A stretch of DNA of 64,000 nucleotides from positions 434,001 to 498,000 of the forward strand of contig CAVTWY010000001.1 in the NCBI GenBank assembly GCA_963738575.1. Reading direction: 5' to 3'. The notes under the pieces were generated by a model, which saw nothing but the letters and a program-made list of their open reading frames with translations, did not search any database and was not told the DNA's origin. Below, piece by piece: positions 8,940 to 17,079 of this stretch (within the stretch, counting starts at the first letter, position 1; each line of letters begins with the position of its first letter). The DNA is from CAVTWY01 sp963738575 (lineage in GTDB: Bacteria > Pseudomonadota > Gammaproteobacteria > Burkholderiales > Burkholderiaceae_C). Made by a program: the position numbers and the translations under genes.

Positions 8940-9824
8940 ATGCTCGACAGAATTCTTTTCGGTGACAACCAGTTTTTCGGCGTGAACCACATGTCGGAAG
9001 AAAAAGCCCGCGCGCAGTCCATGAAGTTTCAGGACATGCAAGTCATCATCGACACGCTCGATGCGGCCTACCAAGAGGGTGTGCGCACCTTCATGTGCAC
9101 CACCCACGACCGCATGCGCGAGGTCTGCGACCACTTTCGCGACAACAAAGCCAAGTACCCCGACTACCAGTTCTACCCCTGCATGCCGTACGCCCACAAG
9201 TACGCCAACGCGGTGACCGAACACGGCATGCTTGAGGCGCTCAAGTTGTTCTTGCCCAGCGACGGCGCCATGTCGGCGATGTTCAAGGGCGGTGTGGCCG
9301 TGGCCACCAAAGACGTCGAGTCGATTTTGCAAATGCTGATCGACGCCGAGATGAAGATGTTTGAAGGGCTCAACACGCCCGTCGTCTTCATTCAAAACGT
9401 CATCACCGACTTGTTCTTGGGCCTTGGCATGCACGACATGTTCAAGATCTTCCACGACCACGTCAAAACCAAGTACGGTGCCGAGGCCGGCTTCATCACG
9501 ATGAACGTGCCCAAGATGCTCGACGTGCTTGAGAAGCTCGGCATCGACAACCCCATCGTCTGCGCCAACATCAACAAGATTGGGTTTCGCATGTGCGGGG
9601 GTGTGCAGGCTTACGAAGACGCCATCAAAAACCGCCGCTTCCGCCCCATCGCCATGTCGGTGTTGGCCTCAGGCGCCTTGGCCCCCCGCGAAGCCATCGA
9701 CTACGTGTGCAAACAGCGCATCGAATCGGTGGTGTTTGGCGCCTCAAGCCGCGGCAACATCCGCCAGACGGTGCAGCTGATCCAAGGGCATTGGGGGACG
9801 AACAAGGTGGCGGTGCCGGCGTAA
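8940..9824 (+). CDS. Unrecognised protein, possible TIM-barrel fold, linked to sugar oxidoreductase
   Basis: I do not recognise this 294-residue protein with confidence. It is soluble, with no signal or membrane segment. It begins MLDRILFGDNQFFGVNHMSEE and has GVRTFMCTTHDRM, a cluster of His/Asp residues, and late motifs PIAMSVLASGALAPREAIDYV and IESVVFGASSRGNIRQTVQLI. The end is reminiscent of the phosphate-binding end of aldo-keto-reductase-type barrels, but the usual catalytic Asp-Tyr-Lys-His set is not evident. A good ribosome site (AGGAA) lies about 11 bases before the ATG. It follows the oxidoreductase by 39 bases and ends at a strong terminator, so they probably act together. Confidence 0.6.
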   Translation: MLDRILFGDNQFFGVNHMSEEKARAQSMKFQDMQVIIDTLDAAYQEGVRTFMCTTHDRMREVCDHFRDNKAKYPDYQFYPCMPYAHKYANAVTEHGMLEALKLFLPSDGAMSAMFKGGVAVATKDVESILQMLIDAEMKMFEGLNTPVVFIQNVITDLFLGLGMHDMFKIFHDHVKTKYGAEAGFITMNVPKMLDVLEKLGIDNPIVCANINKIGFRMCGGVQAYEDAIKNRRFRPIAMSVLASGALAPREAIDYVCKQRIESVVFGASSRGNIRQTVQLIQGHWGTNKVAVPA

Positions 9825-9847
9825 CGCGGCCAGCTCGACGCAATTGC

Positions 9848-9875
9848 AAAGAGGGTCCCTTGGGACCCTCTTTTT
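9848..9875 (+). terminator. Strong bidirectional rho-independent terminator
   Basis: A perfect 9-pair stem GAGGGTCCC (9851-9859) / GGGACCCTC (9862-9870) with a TT loop is followed by TTTTT and preceded by AAA. It sits between the plus-strand sugar genes and the convergent rpoH gene and can serve both. Confidence 0.9.
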
Positions 9876-9931
9876 GGTTCAGCGCTGAGCTCATGGCGGC
9901 GACTTGCGCGCGGGTGATGCCCGCGTGGGCG

Positions 9932-10885
9932 TCAAGCCTCGGCCGGTGCCAACGCCTTTCGCATCTTCTTCATCGCCGCCACCTCAATCTGACGGATGCG
10001 CTCAGCGCTGACGCCGTATTCGGCCGCCAAATCGTGCAGCGTCATGCCGCCCGAAGCGTCGTCGTTGACGTTGAGCCAGCGCTCTTGCACCACACGGCGG
10101 CTGCGTTCGTCCAGGGCCTCCAAGGCACGCGTGATGCCGTCGCTTGCCAGGGTGTCACGGGCACGCGCTTCAATCACTTTCGTGGGCTCACTGGCCTCGT
10201 CGGCCAGGTAGGCTATGGGCGCATAGCTCTCTTCGCCGTCGTCGTCTTGCGACGGCTCAAGCGCCACGTCACCGCCCGACATGCGCGTCTCCATCTCCAC
10301 CACTTCTTCAGGCTTGACGTTGAGCTGGCGTGCCACGTCGTCCACTTGATCGGGCGTGAGCGTGCTGCGGTGCGAATCGGCGCTGTCGGCCTCGGACTTG
10401 ATGCCTTGCTTCATCGAGCGCAGGTTGAAGAACAATTTGCGCTGCGACTTGGTGGTGGCCACTTTGACCATGCGCCAATTCTTGATTACGTATTCGTGAA
10501 TCTCTGCCTTGATCCAGTGCAGCGCGTAGCTGACCAGGCGCACACCTTGGTCAGGGTCGAAGCGCTTGACGGCCTTCATCAAGCCTACGTTGCCTTCTTG
10601 GATCAGGTCGCCCTGCGGCAGGCCATATCCCAGGTACTGGCGCGACACCGAAACCACCAGGCGCAGGTGCGACAACACCAGCCGACCGGCAGCGTCCAGG
10701 TCGCCTGTGGCGCGCAGGCGCGCCGCGTGCTCGGCCTCTTCTTGCGCCGTCAGCAGCGGAATGCGGTTCACCGCCGTGATGTACGCGTCCAGGTTGCCCA
10801 GGCTGGGCACCATCGACCAAGGGTCGCGAACGGCCACGGCCGAGCGGTTGAAGGGGATTGCAGTCGTAAGCGTCATTGTGTTCAT
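9932..10885 (-). CDS. rpoH: RNA polymerase heat-shock sigma factor RpoH (sigma-32)
   Basis: This 317-residue sigma-70-family factor directs transcription of heat-shock genes. Region 2 reads LVVSVSRQYLGYGLPQGDLIQEGNVGLMKAVKRFDP, and the RpoH box QRKLFFNLR near residue 150 is diagnostic for sigma-32. Region 4.2 is LHDLAAEYGVSAERIRQIEVAAMKKM. It is monocistronic on the minus strand. A CIRCE-like operator 42 bases upstream of the start suggests repression by HrcA in addition to the usual post-translational control. Confidence 0.97.
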   Translation of the reverse strand: MNTMTLTTAIPFNRSAVAVRDPWSMVPSLGNLDAYITAVNRIPLLTAQEEAEHAARLRATGDLDAAGRLVLSHLRLVVSVSRQYLGYGLPQGDLIQEGNVGLMKAVKRFDPDQGVRLVSYALHWIKAEIHEYVIKNWRMVKVATTKSQRKLFFNLRSMKQGIKSEADSADSHRSTLTPDQVDDVARQLNVKPEEVVEMETRMSGGDVALEPSQDDDGEESYAPIAYLADEASEPTKVIEARARDTLASDGITRALEALDERSRRVVQERWLNVNDDASGGMTLHDLAAEYGVSAERIRQIEVAAMKKMRKALAPAEA

Positions 10886-10926
10886 GCCACCTCAGACCCC
10901 GCACCACGGCGAGGGTTCCCGAAATA

Positions 10927-10953
10927 TTAGCACTCTATGGGGGAGAGTGCTTA
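10927..10953 (-). promoter_or_regulatory. CIRCE-like HrcA operator upstream of rpoH
   Basis: The plus strand reads TTAGCACTC (10927-10935), 9 bases, GAGTGCTTA (10945-10953). The CIRCE consensus is TTAGCACTC-N9-GAGTGCTAA, so only one base of the 18 differs and the spacer is exact. It lies 41 bases before the rpoH ATG. On the minus strand TAATAT (10924-10929) overlaps the promoter-proximal arm and could be the -10 box, so bound HrcA would block RNA polymerase. Binding by HrcA is inference. Confidence 0.85.
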
Positions 10954-11116
10954 AAGGGGCTGTGATGGATGTCATGGCCGGGCTTTTTGGGTAGTTTTTT
11001 TGGGGCTTTTTGCATTCAGTTCTTAGCTACCAAGTTAGCGAGTGCTACCATCTGGTGTGCTGAAAGCGCTACATTCCAACGTACCGAAAGGGCGACTTGT
11101 CGAGTTTCGAGTGTCG

Positions 11117-11635
11117 ATGAACGCAGAAAGAAGTAGCGAGCCAAATGCTATGACCCGTCAAATATCAATGGAGCGCAAGTCAGAGCGTGAGCTTGTCGTC
11201 ACGCGAACCATCAACGCCCCGCCTCGCATCGTGTTCGAAGCTTGGATCAAAGCCGATTTGTTTCAACGCTGGTGGGTTCCGGCGTCGTTTGGCCTAGCAC
11301 TGCTTTCTTGTGAGCTCGACGTTCGCGTGGGCGGCACGTACCGCCTCGTGTTCCGCCATCCTGCCGCGCCAGAGCCCATGGCGTTCCACGGCAGGTACCT
11401 GGAGGTGGCACCGCCTTCGCGTCTCGTCTGGACCAATGAAGAAGCCGGTGGCGCCGGTCAGGTCACCACGGCAACCTTTGAGGAAAGAGCTGGGCAGTCG
11501 TTGCTCGTCGTGCACGACCTCTATCCCTCGAAGGAAGCGCTTGACGAAGCCATCAGCACCGGTAGCATGGGCTGGAACGACGAGACGTTTGATCAACTCG
11601 ACGGGCTTCTTAGCGCCGCAACCAAAATGGAATAG
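11117..11635 (+). CDS. SRPBCC (Aha1-like/ActHsp90) domain protein
   Basis: A small START-like domain protein with the family pattern RELVVTRTINAPPRIVFEAWIKADLFQRWWVPASFG, then GGTYRLVFRHP, GRYLEVAPPSRLVWTNE and MGWNDETFDQLDGLL at the end. These domains bind hydrophobic ligands; function is rarely known. Its start is uncertain: in-frame ATGs at 11117, 11150 and 11168 all precede the conserved part and none has a good ribosome site. From 11117 the product is 172 residues. It is convergent with the DUF2784 gene, with one base between the stops. Confidence 0.8.
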   Translation: MNAERSSEPNAMTRQISMERKSERELVVTRTINAPPRIVFEAWIKADLFQRWWVPASFGLALLSCELDVRVGGTYRLVFRHPAAPEPMAFHGRYLEVAPPSRLVWTNEEAGGAGQVTTATFEERAGQSLLVVHDLYPSKEALDEAISTGSMGWNDETFDQLDGLLSAATKME

Positions 11636-11636
11636 T

Positions 11637-12038
11637 TCATGGCGTTGCGTCCAACGCTCTACCGGGCGGATAAAGCCACCATGTCAAGGCCACCACCAGC
11701 GCGAAGACTGTATATGCCAGCGTGAACACCCACGACGGTGCTGCGAAGTACAAAAGTGCATTGACCCAGTCTTCGACAAAGCTTTTTTGGTACGCCGGCG
11801 AACCCGCCTGAACCCTAAGCCAAGATTCGAGCGTGGTGAGCGGGCACGTCTGACCCAACCACGCTTGCACAACGACGAATGCGATGGCGGCGCCATGGAC
11901 CACGCGAAAGGGCCACGCGTTGACCCAAGCCCACCGCAGCCAGTTGCCCACCACGACAACCAAGAGGCCACCGACGACAAAGATGACGATGCTGAAGTGG
12001 AGGAGAAGGACTGCGTCAGCGAGGTGTTGGGCCATCAA
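11637..12038 (-). CDS. DUF2784 domain membrane protein
   Basis: A 133-residue protein with about three to four membrane helices. The pattern DAVLLLHFSIVIFVVGGLLVVVVGNWLRW, then AWLGQTCPLTTLESWLR and a C-terminal helix, matches the DUF2784 family of small membrane proteins of unknown function. The conserved CPLTTLE stretch is present. It sits 22 bases downstream of the HTH gene on the same strand and may be co-transcribed with it. Confidence 0.8.
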   Translation of the reverse strand: MMAQHLADAVLLLHFSIVIFVVGGLLVVVVGNWLRWAWVNAWPFRVVHGAAIAFVVVQAWLGQTCPLTTLESWLRVQAGSPAYQKSFVEDWVNALLYFAAPSWVFTLAYTVFALVVALTWWLYPPGRALDATP

Positions 12039-12060
12039 AAACGGCGCCAGCGACGTGCTG

Positions 12061-12429
12061 TCACGCTGCCTTGAGCATGAACTCGACTTTGACCGTTTCG
12101 TATGGGAACTCGACCTGCCCTGATGCCGTGCGATCGATCACGCCAGCCTTGCGCAGCGCGGTAAGGTCGCTGTGAACGGCTTTGATATCGCGATTCACTC
12201 GCTTGGCCGCTTCACGCACGGTGACAGGGCCGGCCCGACAAAGGGCCTTGAGCAACTCCCAGCGCTTGGCGGTTAAAACCTTCCATAGAAGTTCAGGGGT
12301 TGCAAAAGAAATCCGTGCGTCCTTGCGAGCCTTGCCTGCCTTCCAGACGTCGACGAAGTCCTGCATCGCATCTTCGGGAGCGCGGACATCAAGGGTGACT
12401 GTTTTCACGATGGATCCTCCGTGCTTCAC
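12061..12429 (-). CDS. HTH transcriptional regulator (HVO_A0114/MarR-like)
   Basis: A small DNA-binding protein with a winged helix: ELLWKVLTAKRWELLKALCRAGPVTVREAAKRVNRDIKAVHSDLTALRKAGVIDRT, followed by FPYETVKVEFML as a wing. This matches the HVO_A0114-type regulators, often the antitoxin-like partner of a TumE-type toxin. No such toxin frame is seen in the neighbouring 220 bases upstream, so it is either solitary or a remnant pair. The start could be the ATG at 12429 or the GTG at 12408. Confidence 0.7.
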   Translation of the reverse strand: MKHGGSIVKTVTLDVRAPEDAMQDFVDVWKAGKARKDARISFATPELLWKVLTAKRWELLKALCRAGPVTVREAAKRVNRDIKAVHSDLTALRKAGVIDRTASGQVEFPYETVKVEFMLKAA

Positions 12430-12653
12430 GCAGAAAGTGTCTCCGTCAGCACCTCAACGCGCCGCATGTCCGCGTTCGTTTGCGAGCCGATGGTCGGTCA
12501 ACTCGATAACCTTTCTGCGACCCCAGGGTCACGCCGAGCGAATGGAGCCCAGCGCATCTGCTCACTTCATCCAAAACTCAAAGTCAGCCCTCAATGAAAA
12601 AACAACCAGATACTGTTTGACTCAACGGGAAGTCCTACTAAAGAGGTTAGTCG

Positions 12654-13442
12654 TCACCGCACGTTGAGACTTAGACTGCTGACTAGAAACAGCATCCACG
12701 ATTCTTCTGCCCGCTCCGCTGACATTTCGTGGTACTGAAATGTGTGTTCCTTGCCAAAAAATGGAAACTCTCGCACCTTCTGCGGCACTACCAAGGACCG
12801 GATATCGAAGCCATGATGCGCGCCTTCGAGCCGCACCAACCTTAGATTCGAGCTAGCGGGCTCGATCTTACTAATCAATTGCTCCACGGGTGTGACGGTA
12901 TCAAGATCTCCAAACATTGCGAGGGTTGGCCGAAGAAACGTGGCTTTTGTAGCGTCCTTTGATGACGGGTAGTAAAGGATGGATCCACGAATTTTGTTCC
13001 GTTCGAGGCGGCGAGGGTCGCCGAGCAATTCGATTGCGCCCTCTGCACCCAGGGACCACGCGAAGATGACCACAGGCAAGTCTGCAAAGCGCTCGCCTTT
13101 GTCGCGAACCCCAGCGAGTGCGTCCTCAATGATCCAGGCGATCTTCGAAGCGGTGCTGCCTGCGGGAGGAGTGGTCAAGGCGCGATATGCTGACTTGTAG
13201 TCAACAAGCAATGCGTGGTAGCCCAGTCGAGTCAAACGAGTTGCCAGACTCGAATAGTGCGTGCTATCGCCAAAGACCTGCAGGCCGCTCGCGCCAGGGA
13301 CTAGAACCGCAATGGCAAGCGGTCTTTCTGACTCAGTTTTCTGCAGAATGTAGTGGGCGGTTGCTGGCGGCCCATCTGCCTCTGCGACGCTTGGCACGAG
13401 CGCAGAAAGGAGCGTTGCGCCGATTGCGTGACGACGGTTCAT
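12654..13442 (-). CDS. Alpha/beta hydrolase (dienelactone hydrolase-like), exported
   Basis: A 262-residue protein with an N-terminal signal peptide (MNRRHAIGATLLSALVPSVAEA). The hydrolase fold shows the nucleophile elbow FAWSLGAEGA (Ser), a probable acid in FGDLDTVTP and the histidine in LEGAHHGFD, a full Ser-Asp-His triad. The substrate is unknown. Base composition here looks less G+C rich, with more AGA and CTA codons than neighbours, which may reflect transfer. No operon partner is evident; the next minus-strand gene lies more than 220 bases downstream. Confidence 0.75.
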   Translation of the reverse strand: MNRRHAIGATLLSALVPSVAEADGPPATAHYILQKTESERPLAIAVLVPGASGLQVFGDSTHYSSLATRLTRLGYHALLVDYKSAYRALTTPPAGSTASKIAWIIEDALAGVRDKGERFADLPVVIFAWSLGAEGAIELLGDPRRLERNKIRGSILYYPSSKDATKATFLRPTLAMFGDLDTVTPVEQLISKIEPASSNLRLVRLEGAHHGFDIRSLVVPQKVREFPFFGKEHTFQYHEMSAERAEESWMLFLVSSLSLNVR

Positions 13443-13833
13443 TTGCGAAGCCTACAACAGTTTAGGCATCGGGTTGCAGCCTAAACAGGCAAACCCAGCA
13501 ACTCCAAAACCTACACGGGGACTATCGACGCTTAGCTTTGCCGTCTAACTTGACTCATGCTGCATAACTCGCCACCCACCCAACGTCACTTTCTTGCGTG
13601 GCCTCGAGCACTTAGCCCGTAAATGAGGGTTCAAGTAGCCGCAAACACAGCACGATTGAGCCTGCAATACCCAGTCGAACATCTTTTGGCCAGGTGGGGT
13701 GGGTAGGCAGGCGAAGCTACTCAAAATGCTGCAGGGATGCAAAGCCCTAAACTTCAGCCTTACCGCGAGCATCCAAGCCGATCCCCCTTTGATCGAGCAA
13801 AACCCGCGGTGCTCGCCGAGGGGCTGTTTTGTT
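13443..13833. other. Intergenic region before the kynurenine operon
   Basis: I see no convincing gene here. It holds the divergent promoters of the hydrolase and kynU. One structured element is an 8-pair inverted repeat GTTTAGGC (13460-13467) / GCCTAAAC (13479-13486) with an 11-base loop, just upstream of the hydrolase start, which could be an operator. There is no T run, so it is not a terminator in either direction. Confidence 0.5.
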
Positions 13834-15075
13834 ATGACACCGTCTTCCACACCCGTCACGCGCGACGACGTAGCCCAGCTCGATGCTGCCGACACCCTGG
13901 CGCCTTGTCGCGACCGGTTTGCCTTGCCCCCGGGCGTGATCTACCTTGACGGCAATTCACTCGGCGCGCTGCCCAAGTCGGTGCCTGCCCGCATGGCCCG
14001 GGCGGTGGAGCAGGAGTGGGGGGTGGGGTTGATTCGCTCCTGGAACGACGCGCAGTGGTACCCGGCGCCGCAGCGTGTGGGGGGGCGCATTGCGGCCTTG
14101 ATTGGGGCTGATGCCGACGAGGTGGTTTGCGCCGATTCAACCTCAATCAATCTTTTCAAGGTGCTGGTGTCGGCCTTGCGCATGCGGCCAGGGCGGCTGC
14201 GCATTTTGGGCGAGGGCAACAACTTCCCGACCAACGCCTACGTGGGCAGTGGGGTGGCTGAGTTGATGGGCGCCGAGTTTGTGGCCGTCGATGCCGACAC
14301 CTTGCTGGGCCAACTGGACGAGCGGGTGGCCATCGTCTCGCTTACCCACGTCAACTACAAAACCGGCAGGCTTCACGACATGGCCGAGATCACGCGCCGT
14401 GCGCATGCCGTGGGTGCGCTGGTGGTTTGGGACTTGTGCCACACGGCGGGTGCCATGCCTTGCGACCTGCATGGGTGTGACGTCGACTTTGCCGTGGGGT
14501 GTGGCTACAAGTACCTCAACGGCGGGCCTGGCGCGCCGGCGTTTGTGTTTGTGGCCAAGCGACATCAGGCGGCGGTGCGTCAACCGCTTGCGGGTTGGCA
14601 CGGCCATGCGCGACCTTTCGACTTTGTACAAGGATACGAAGCCGCCTCGGGCATCGACCGCATGCTGGTGGGCACCGCGTCGCAGTTGGGGCTGCTGGCG
14701 CTGGAGGCGGCGCTGGACGCTTTTGACGGCGTCGACATGGCCATGCTTCGCCGCAAGAGCGTGTCGCTTACCGGCTTGTTCATTCAACTGTGCGACCAAG
14801 AGCTGAGTGGGTTTGGCCTGGCCACGCCGCGTGACGCAGCGCAGCGCGGCAGCCAGGTGTCGCTCACGCACGCTGATGGTTACGCCATCATGCAGGCATT
14901 GATCGCGCGCGGCGTGATTGGTGACTACCGCGCGCCCAACATCTTGCGCTTTGGGTTTGCCGCGCTGTACGTCAGCCACGCCGACGTGTGGCACGCCGTG
15001 GCGACACTCAAAGACATCATGGCAACCGAAGCTTGGAAGGCGCCCGAGTTTTCGCAGCGAAAGGCCGTGACATGA
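13834..15075 (+). CDS. kynU: Kynureninase
   Basis: Kynureninase is a PLP enzyme that splits kynurenine or 3-hydroxykynurenine into (3-hydroxy)anthranilate and alanine. Signatures include YLDGNSLGALP, WYPAPQRVGGRIAALIGA, the PLP-lysine region VGCGYKYLNGGPGAPAFVFV, and GWHGHARPFDF. The ATG at 13834 gives 413 residues, the usual length. It leads a five-gene operon for 3-hydroxyanthranilate breakdown and overlaps the next gene by ATGA. The tryptophan 2,3-dioxygenase gene is not in the window. Confidence 0.96.
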   Translation: MTPSSTPVTRDDVAQLDAADTLAPCRDRFALPPGVIYLDGNSLGALPKSVPARMARAVEQEWGVGLIRSWNDAQWYPAPQRVGGRIAALIGADADEVVCADSTSINLFKVLVSALRMRPGRLRILGEGNNFPTNAYVGSGVAELMGAEFVAVDADTLLGQLDERVAIVSLTHVNYKTGRLHDMAEITRRAHAVGALVVWDLCHTAGAMPCDLHGCDVDFAVGCGYKYLNGGPGAPAFVFVAKRHQAAVRQPLAGWHGHARPFDFVQGYEAASGIDRMLVGTASQLGLLALEAALDAFDGVDMAMLRRKSVSLTGLFIQLCDQELSGFGLATPRDAAQRGSQVSLTHADGYAIMQALIARGVIGDYRAPNILRFGFAALYVSHADVWHAVATLKDIMATEAWKAPEFSQRKAVT

Positions 15076-15515
15076 ACGACGCCAAGTTGGTGGCGGGCAA
15101 AGCCACCCCCCGTGGCAAGTTTCCGCACCTCAAACGCGCGGGTGATTTGTTGTTTGTATCGGGCACCAGCTCGCGGCGCCCGGACAACACATTTGTGGGT
15201 GCCCAGGTGGACGCCATGGGCACCACCACGCTCGACATCGCCGCCCAAACGCGCGCAGTGATTGAAAACATTCGCGACGTCCTGCAAAGTGCAGGCGCCG
15301 AGCTGAGCGACCTGGTGTCGGTGCAAACCTTTTTGGTCAACATGAACGACTTTGGCGGCTACAACAGCGTATGGGCCGAATACTTTGACCACACCGGCCC
15401 CACGCGCACCACGGTGGCGGTTCATCAATTGCCGCATCCGCACTTGCTGATCGAAATGAACGCTGTGGCCCACAAACCCCTGCCATTGGAGGCGCCTCGA
15501 CATGATGGAGCTTAA
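15072..15515 (+). CDS. RidA-family protein, probable 2-aminomuconate deaminase
   Basis: A 147-residue RidA/YjgF-fold protein: AGDLLFVSGTSSRRPDNTFVGA, DIAAQTRAVIENIRDVLQSAGAELSDLVSVQTFLVNMNDFGGYN and GPTRTTVAVHQLPHPHLLIEMNAVA. In bacterial 3-hydroxyanthranilate pathways a member of this family is the 2-aminomuconate deaminase. The assignment here rests on its place inside the operon, between kynU and the dioxygenase. It starts in the ATGA overlap with kynU and overlaps the dioxygenase by 14 bases. Confidence 0.85.
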   Translation: MNDAKLVAGKATPRGKFPHLKRAGDLLFVSGTSSRRPDNTFVGAQVDAMGTTTLDIAAQTRAVIENIRDVLQSAGAELSDLVSVQTFLVNMNDFGGYNSVWAEYFDHTGPTRTTVAVHQLPHPHLLIEMNAVAHKPLPLEAPRHDGA

Positions 15516-16077
15516 GTACGGGCGCCCGCTCAACTTCAAGCGCTGGCTGGATGACAACGCGCACCTGCTAAAACCCCCCGTCGGCAATCGCCAGATCTGG
15601 GCCGACAGCGACTTCATGGTGACGGTGGTAGGTGGCCCCAACGGGCGCAGTGACTTTCACGACGACCCGGTGGAGGAGTTTTTTCACCAGTTCAAAGGCA
15701 ACGCGCATCTGTTGATGTTGGACCGCGGCCGATACGAGCGTGTGGACCTGAAAGAGGGCGACATCTTCTTGATGCCACCGCACACCCTGCATTCGCCACA
15801 ACGCCCCGAGCCCGGCAGCCTGTGCTTGGTGATCGAGCGTCAGCGCCCGCCCGACCAGCCCGACGCGTTTCAGTGGAGCTGCGCGCGCTGCGGCACGGTG
15901 GTGCAGCGCTACCCCGTGCAACTGAACGACATCGTGGCCGACTTGCCGCCGGTGTACGAGCGCTTTTACGCCACCACCGACGACGAGCGGCGCTGCAACG
16001 CCTGCGGTGAGCTGCACCCGGGTCGAGACTACCAACGGTGGAACCAAACCTTGGCTTTGACGATGGGGTGGTCATGA
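15502..16077 (+). CDS. nbaC: 3-Hydroxyanthranilate 3,4-dioxygenase
   Basis: This cupin-fold iron enzyme opens 3-hydroxyanthranilate to 2-amino-3-carboxymuconate semialdehyde. Iron ligands are visible in GRSDFHDDPVEEFFHQFKG, and the fold continues GDIFLMPPHTLHSPQRP. The C-terminus has the extra metal site of bacterial enzymes, CARCG and CNACGELHPG. Length (191 residues) is normal. It overlaps genes on both sides, so translation is probably coupled. Confidence 0.95.
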   Translation: MMELKYGRPLNFKRWLDDNAHLLKPPVGNRQIWADSDFMVTVVGGPNGRSDFHDDPVEEFFHQFKGNAHLLMLDRGRYERVDLKEGDIFLMPPHTLHSPQRPEPGSLCLVIERQRPPDQPDAFQWSCARCGTVVQRYPVQLNDIVADLPPVYERFYATTDDERRCNACGELHPGRDYQRWNQTLALTMGWS

Positions 16078-17066
16078 TTGACATGCATTCGCACTTCATG
16101 CCGCGCATCACGCGTGACGAGGCACAAGCGGCCGACGCCGACCGCGCGCCGTGGCTGGCGGTCAATGAAGACGGCATCTCGGGCCAGATCATGTTGGGCG
16201 ACAAACCCTTTCGGCCCGTCACACGCTCCCTGTGGGATGCCGACTTTCGCGTGGCGGAGCTGGACCAGCTGGGCGTGCACACGCAATTGGTGTGTGCCAC
16301 ACCCGTGATGTTTGGTTATGCCTGGGACGCCCGCCGCGCCGCCGACTGGTGCTCGCGCATGAACACGCACGCCATCCGTTTTTGCAGCCATCACCCCACA
16401 CGCCTGAAGGCATTGGCACAGGTGCCGTTGCAAGACCTCAAGCTGGCGTGCGCCGAGGCTTCGCGGGCGATGGCCGCGGGTTGCGTGGGGGTGCAAATCG
16501 GCAATCACCTGGGTGACAAAGACCTGGATCACGAACAACTGGTTGACTTTTTGATTCACTGCGCCACCAACGCCATTCCGGTGCTGGTGCACCCATGGGA
16601 CATGATGGGCGGTGCCAACCGAATGAAGAAGTGGATGCTGCCTTGGCTGGTGTCGATGCCCGCCGAGACGCAACTAGGCATGGTGTCGCTGATTTTGTCG
16701 GGCGCGATGGAGCGCATTCCGCCTTCGCTGAAGATCTGCTTTGCGCACGGGGGCGGGGCCTTCGCCTTTTTGCTGGGCCGCGTGGACAACGCGTGGAAGC
16801 ACCGCGACATCGTGCGCCAAGACTGCCCGAACCTGCCGTCGTCGTATGCGCACCGCTTTCATGTTGACAGCGCGGTGTTTGACGAGCGCGCGCTGCGCCT
16901 GCTCACCGACGTGATGGGCATGGACCGGGTGATGCTGGGGTCTGACTATCCGTTTCCTCTGGGCGAGCAGCGCATTGGCAACCTGATCAAAGACCACCAA
17001 GCCTTCAACGCCGACGACCGCGACCGCTTGTTGCGTGGCAACGCCAAGGCTTTTTTTGCGATTTGA
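16074..17066 (+). CDS. nbaD: 2-Amino-3-carboxymuconate-6-semialdehyde decarboxylase (ACMSD)
   Basis: An amidohydrolase-superfamily zinc enzyme that decarboxylates the dioxygenase product. The metal-binding HxH is at the start (MIDMHSHFMPRI). Downstream are the lysine/histidine region VLVHPWDMMGG, CFAHGGGAFAFLLGR and the metal aspartate in MLGSDYPFPLGE. The ATG at 16074 overlaps the dioxygenase stop and gives 330 residues, typical of ACMSD. Confidence 0.95.
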   Translation: MIDMHSHFMPRITRDEAQAADADRAPWLAVNEDGISGQIMLGDKPFRPVTRSLWDADFRVAELDQLGVHTQLVCATPVMFGYAWDARRAADWCSRMNTHAIRFCSHHPTRLKALAQVPLQDLKLACAEASRAMAAGCVGVQIGNHLGDKDLDHEQLVDFLIHCATNAIPVLVHPWDMMGGANRMKKWMLPWLVSMPAETQLGMVSLILSGAMERIPPSLKICFAHGGGAFAFLLGRVDNAWKHRDIVRQDCPNLPSSYAHRFHVDSAVFDERALRLLTDVMGMDRVMLGSDYPFPLGEQRIGNLIKDHQAFNADDRDRLLRGNAKAFFAI

Positions 17067-17079
17067 ATAGGCCTCGTCC

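Noticed and set aside
9593..10930. Long plus-strand open frame across rpoH
   Set aside because: It lies antisense to a clear rpoH gene and reads as low-complexity Arg/His/Val text, a by-product of high G+C.
12430..12653. Possible toxin partner of the HTH protein
   Set aside because: All minus-strand frames are broken by stops within about 20 codons and none resembles a TumE-type toxin.
13460..13560. Integron attC-like site near the GTTTAGGC/GCCTAAAC repeat
   Set aside because: The arms do not fit the attC core pattern and the nearby genes are not a same-orientation cassette series.
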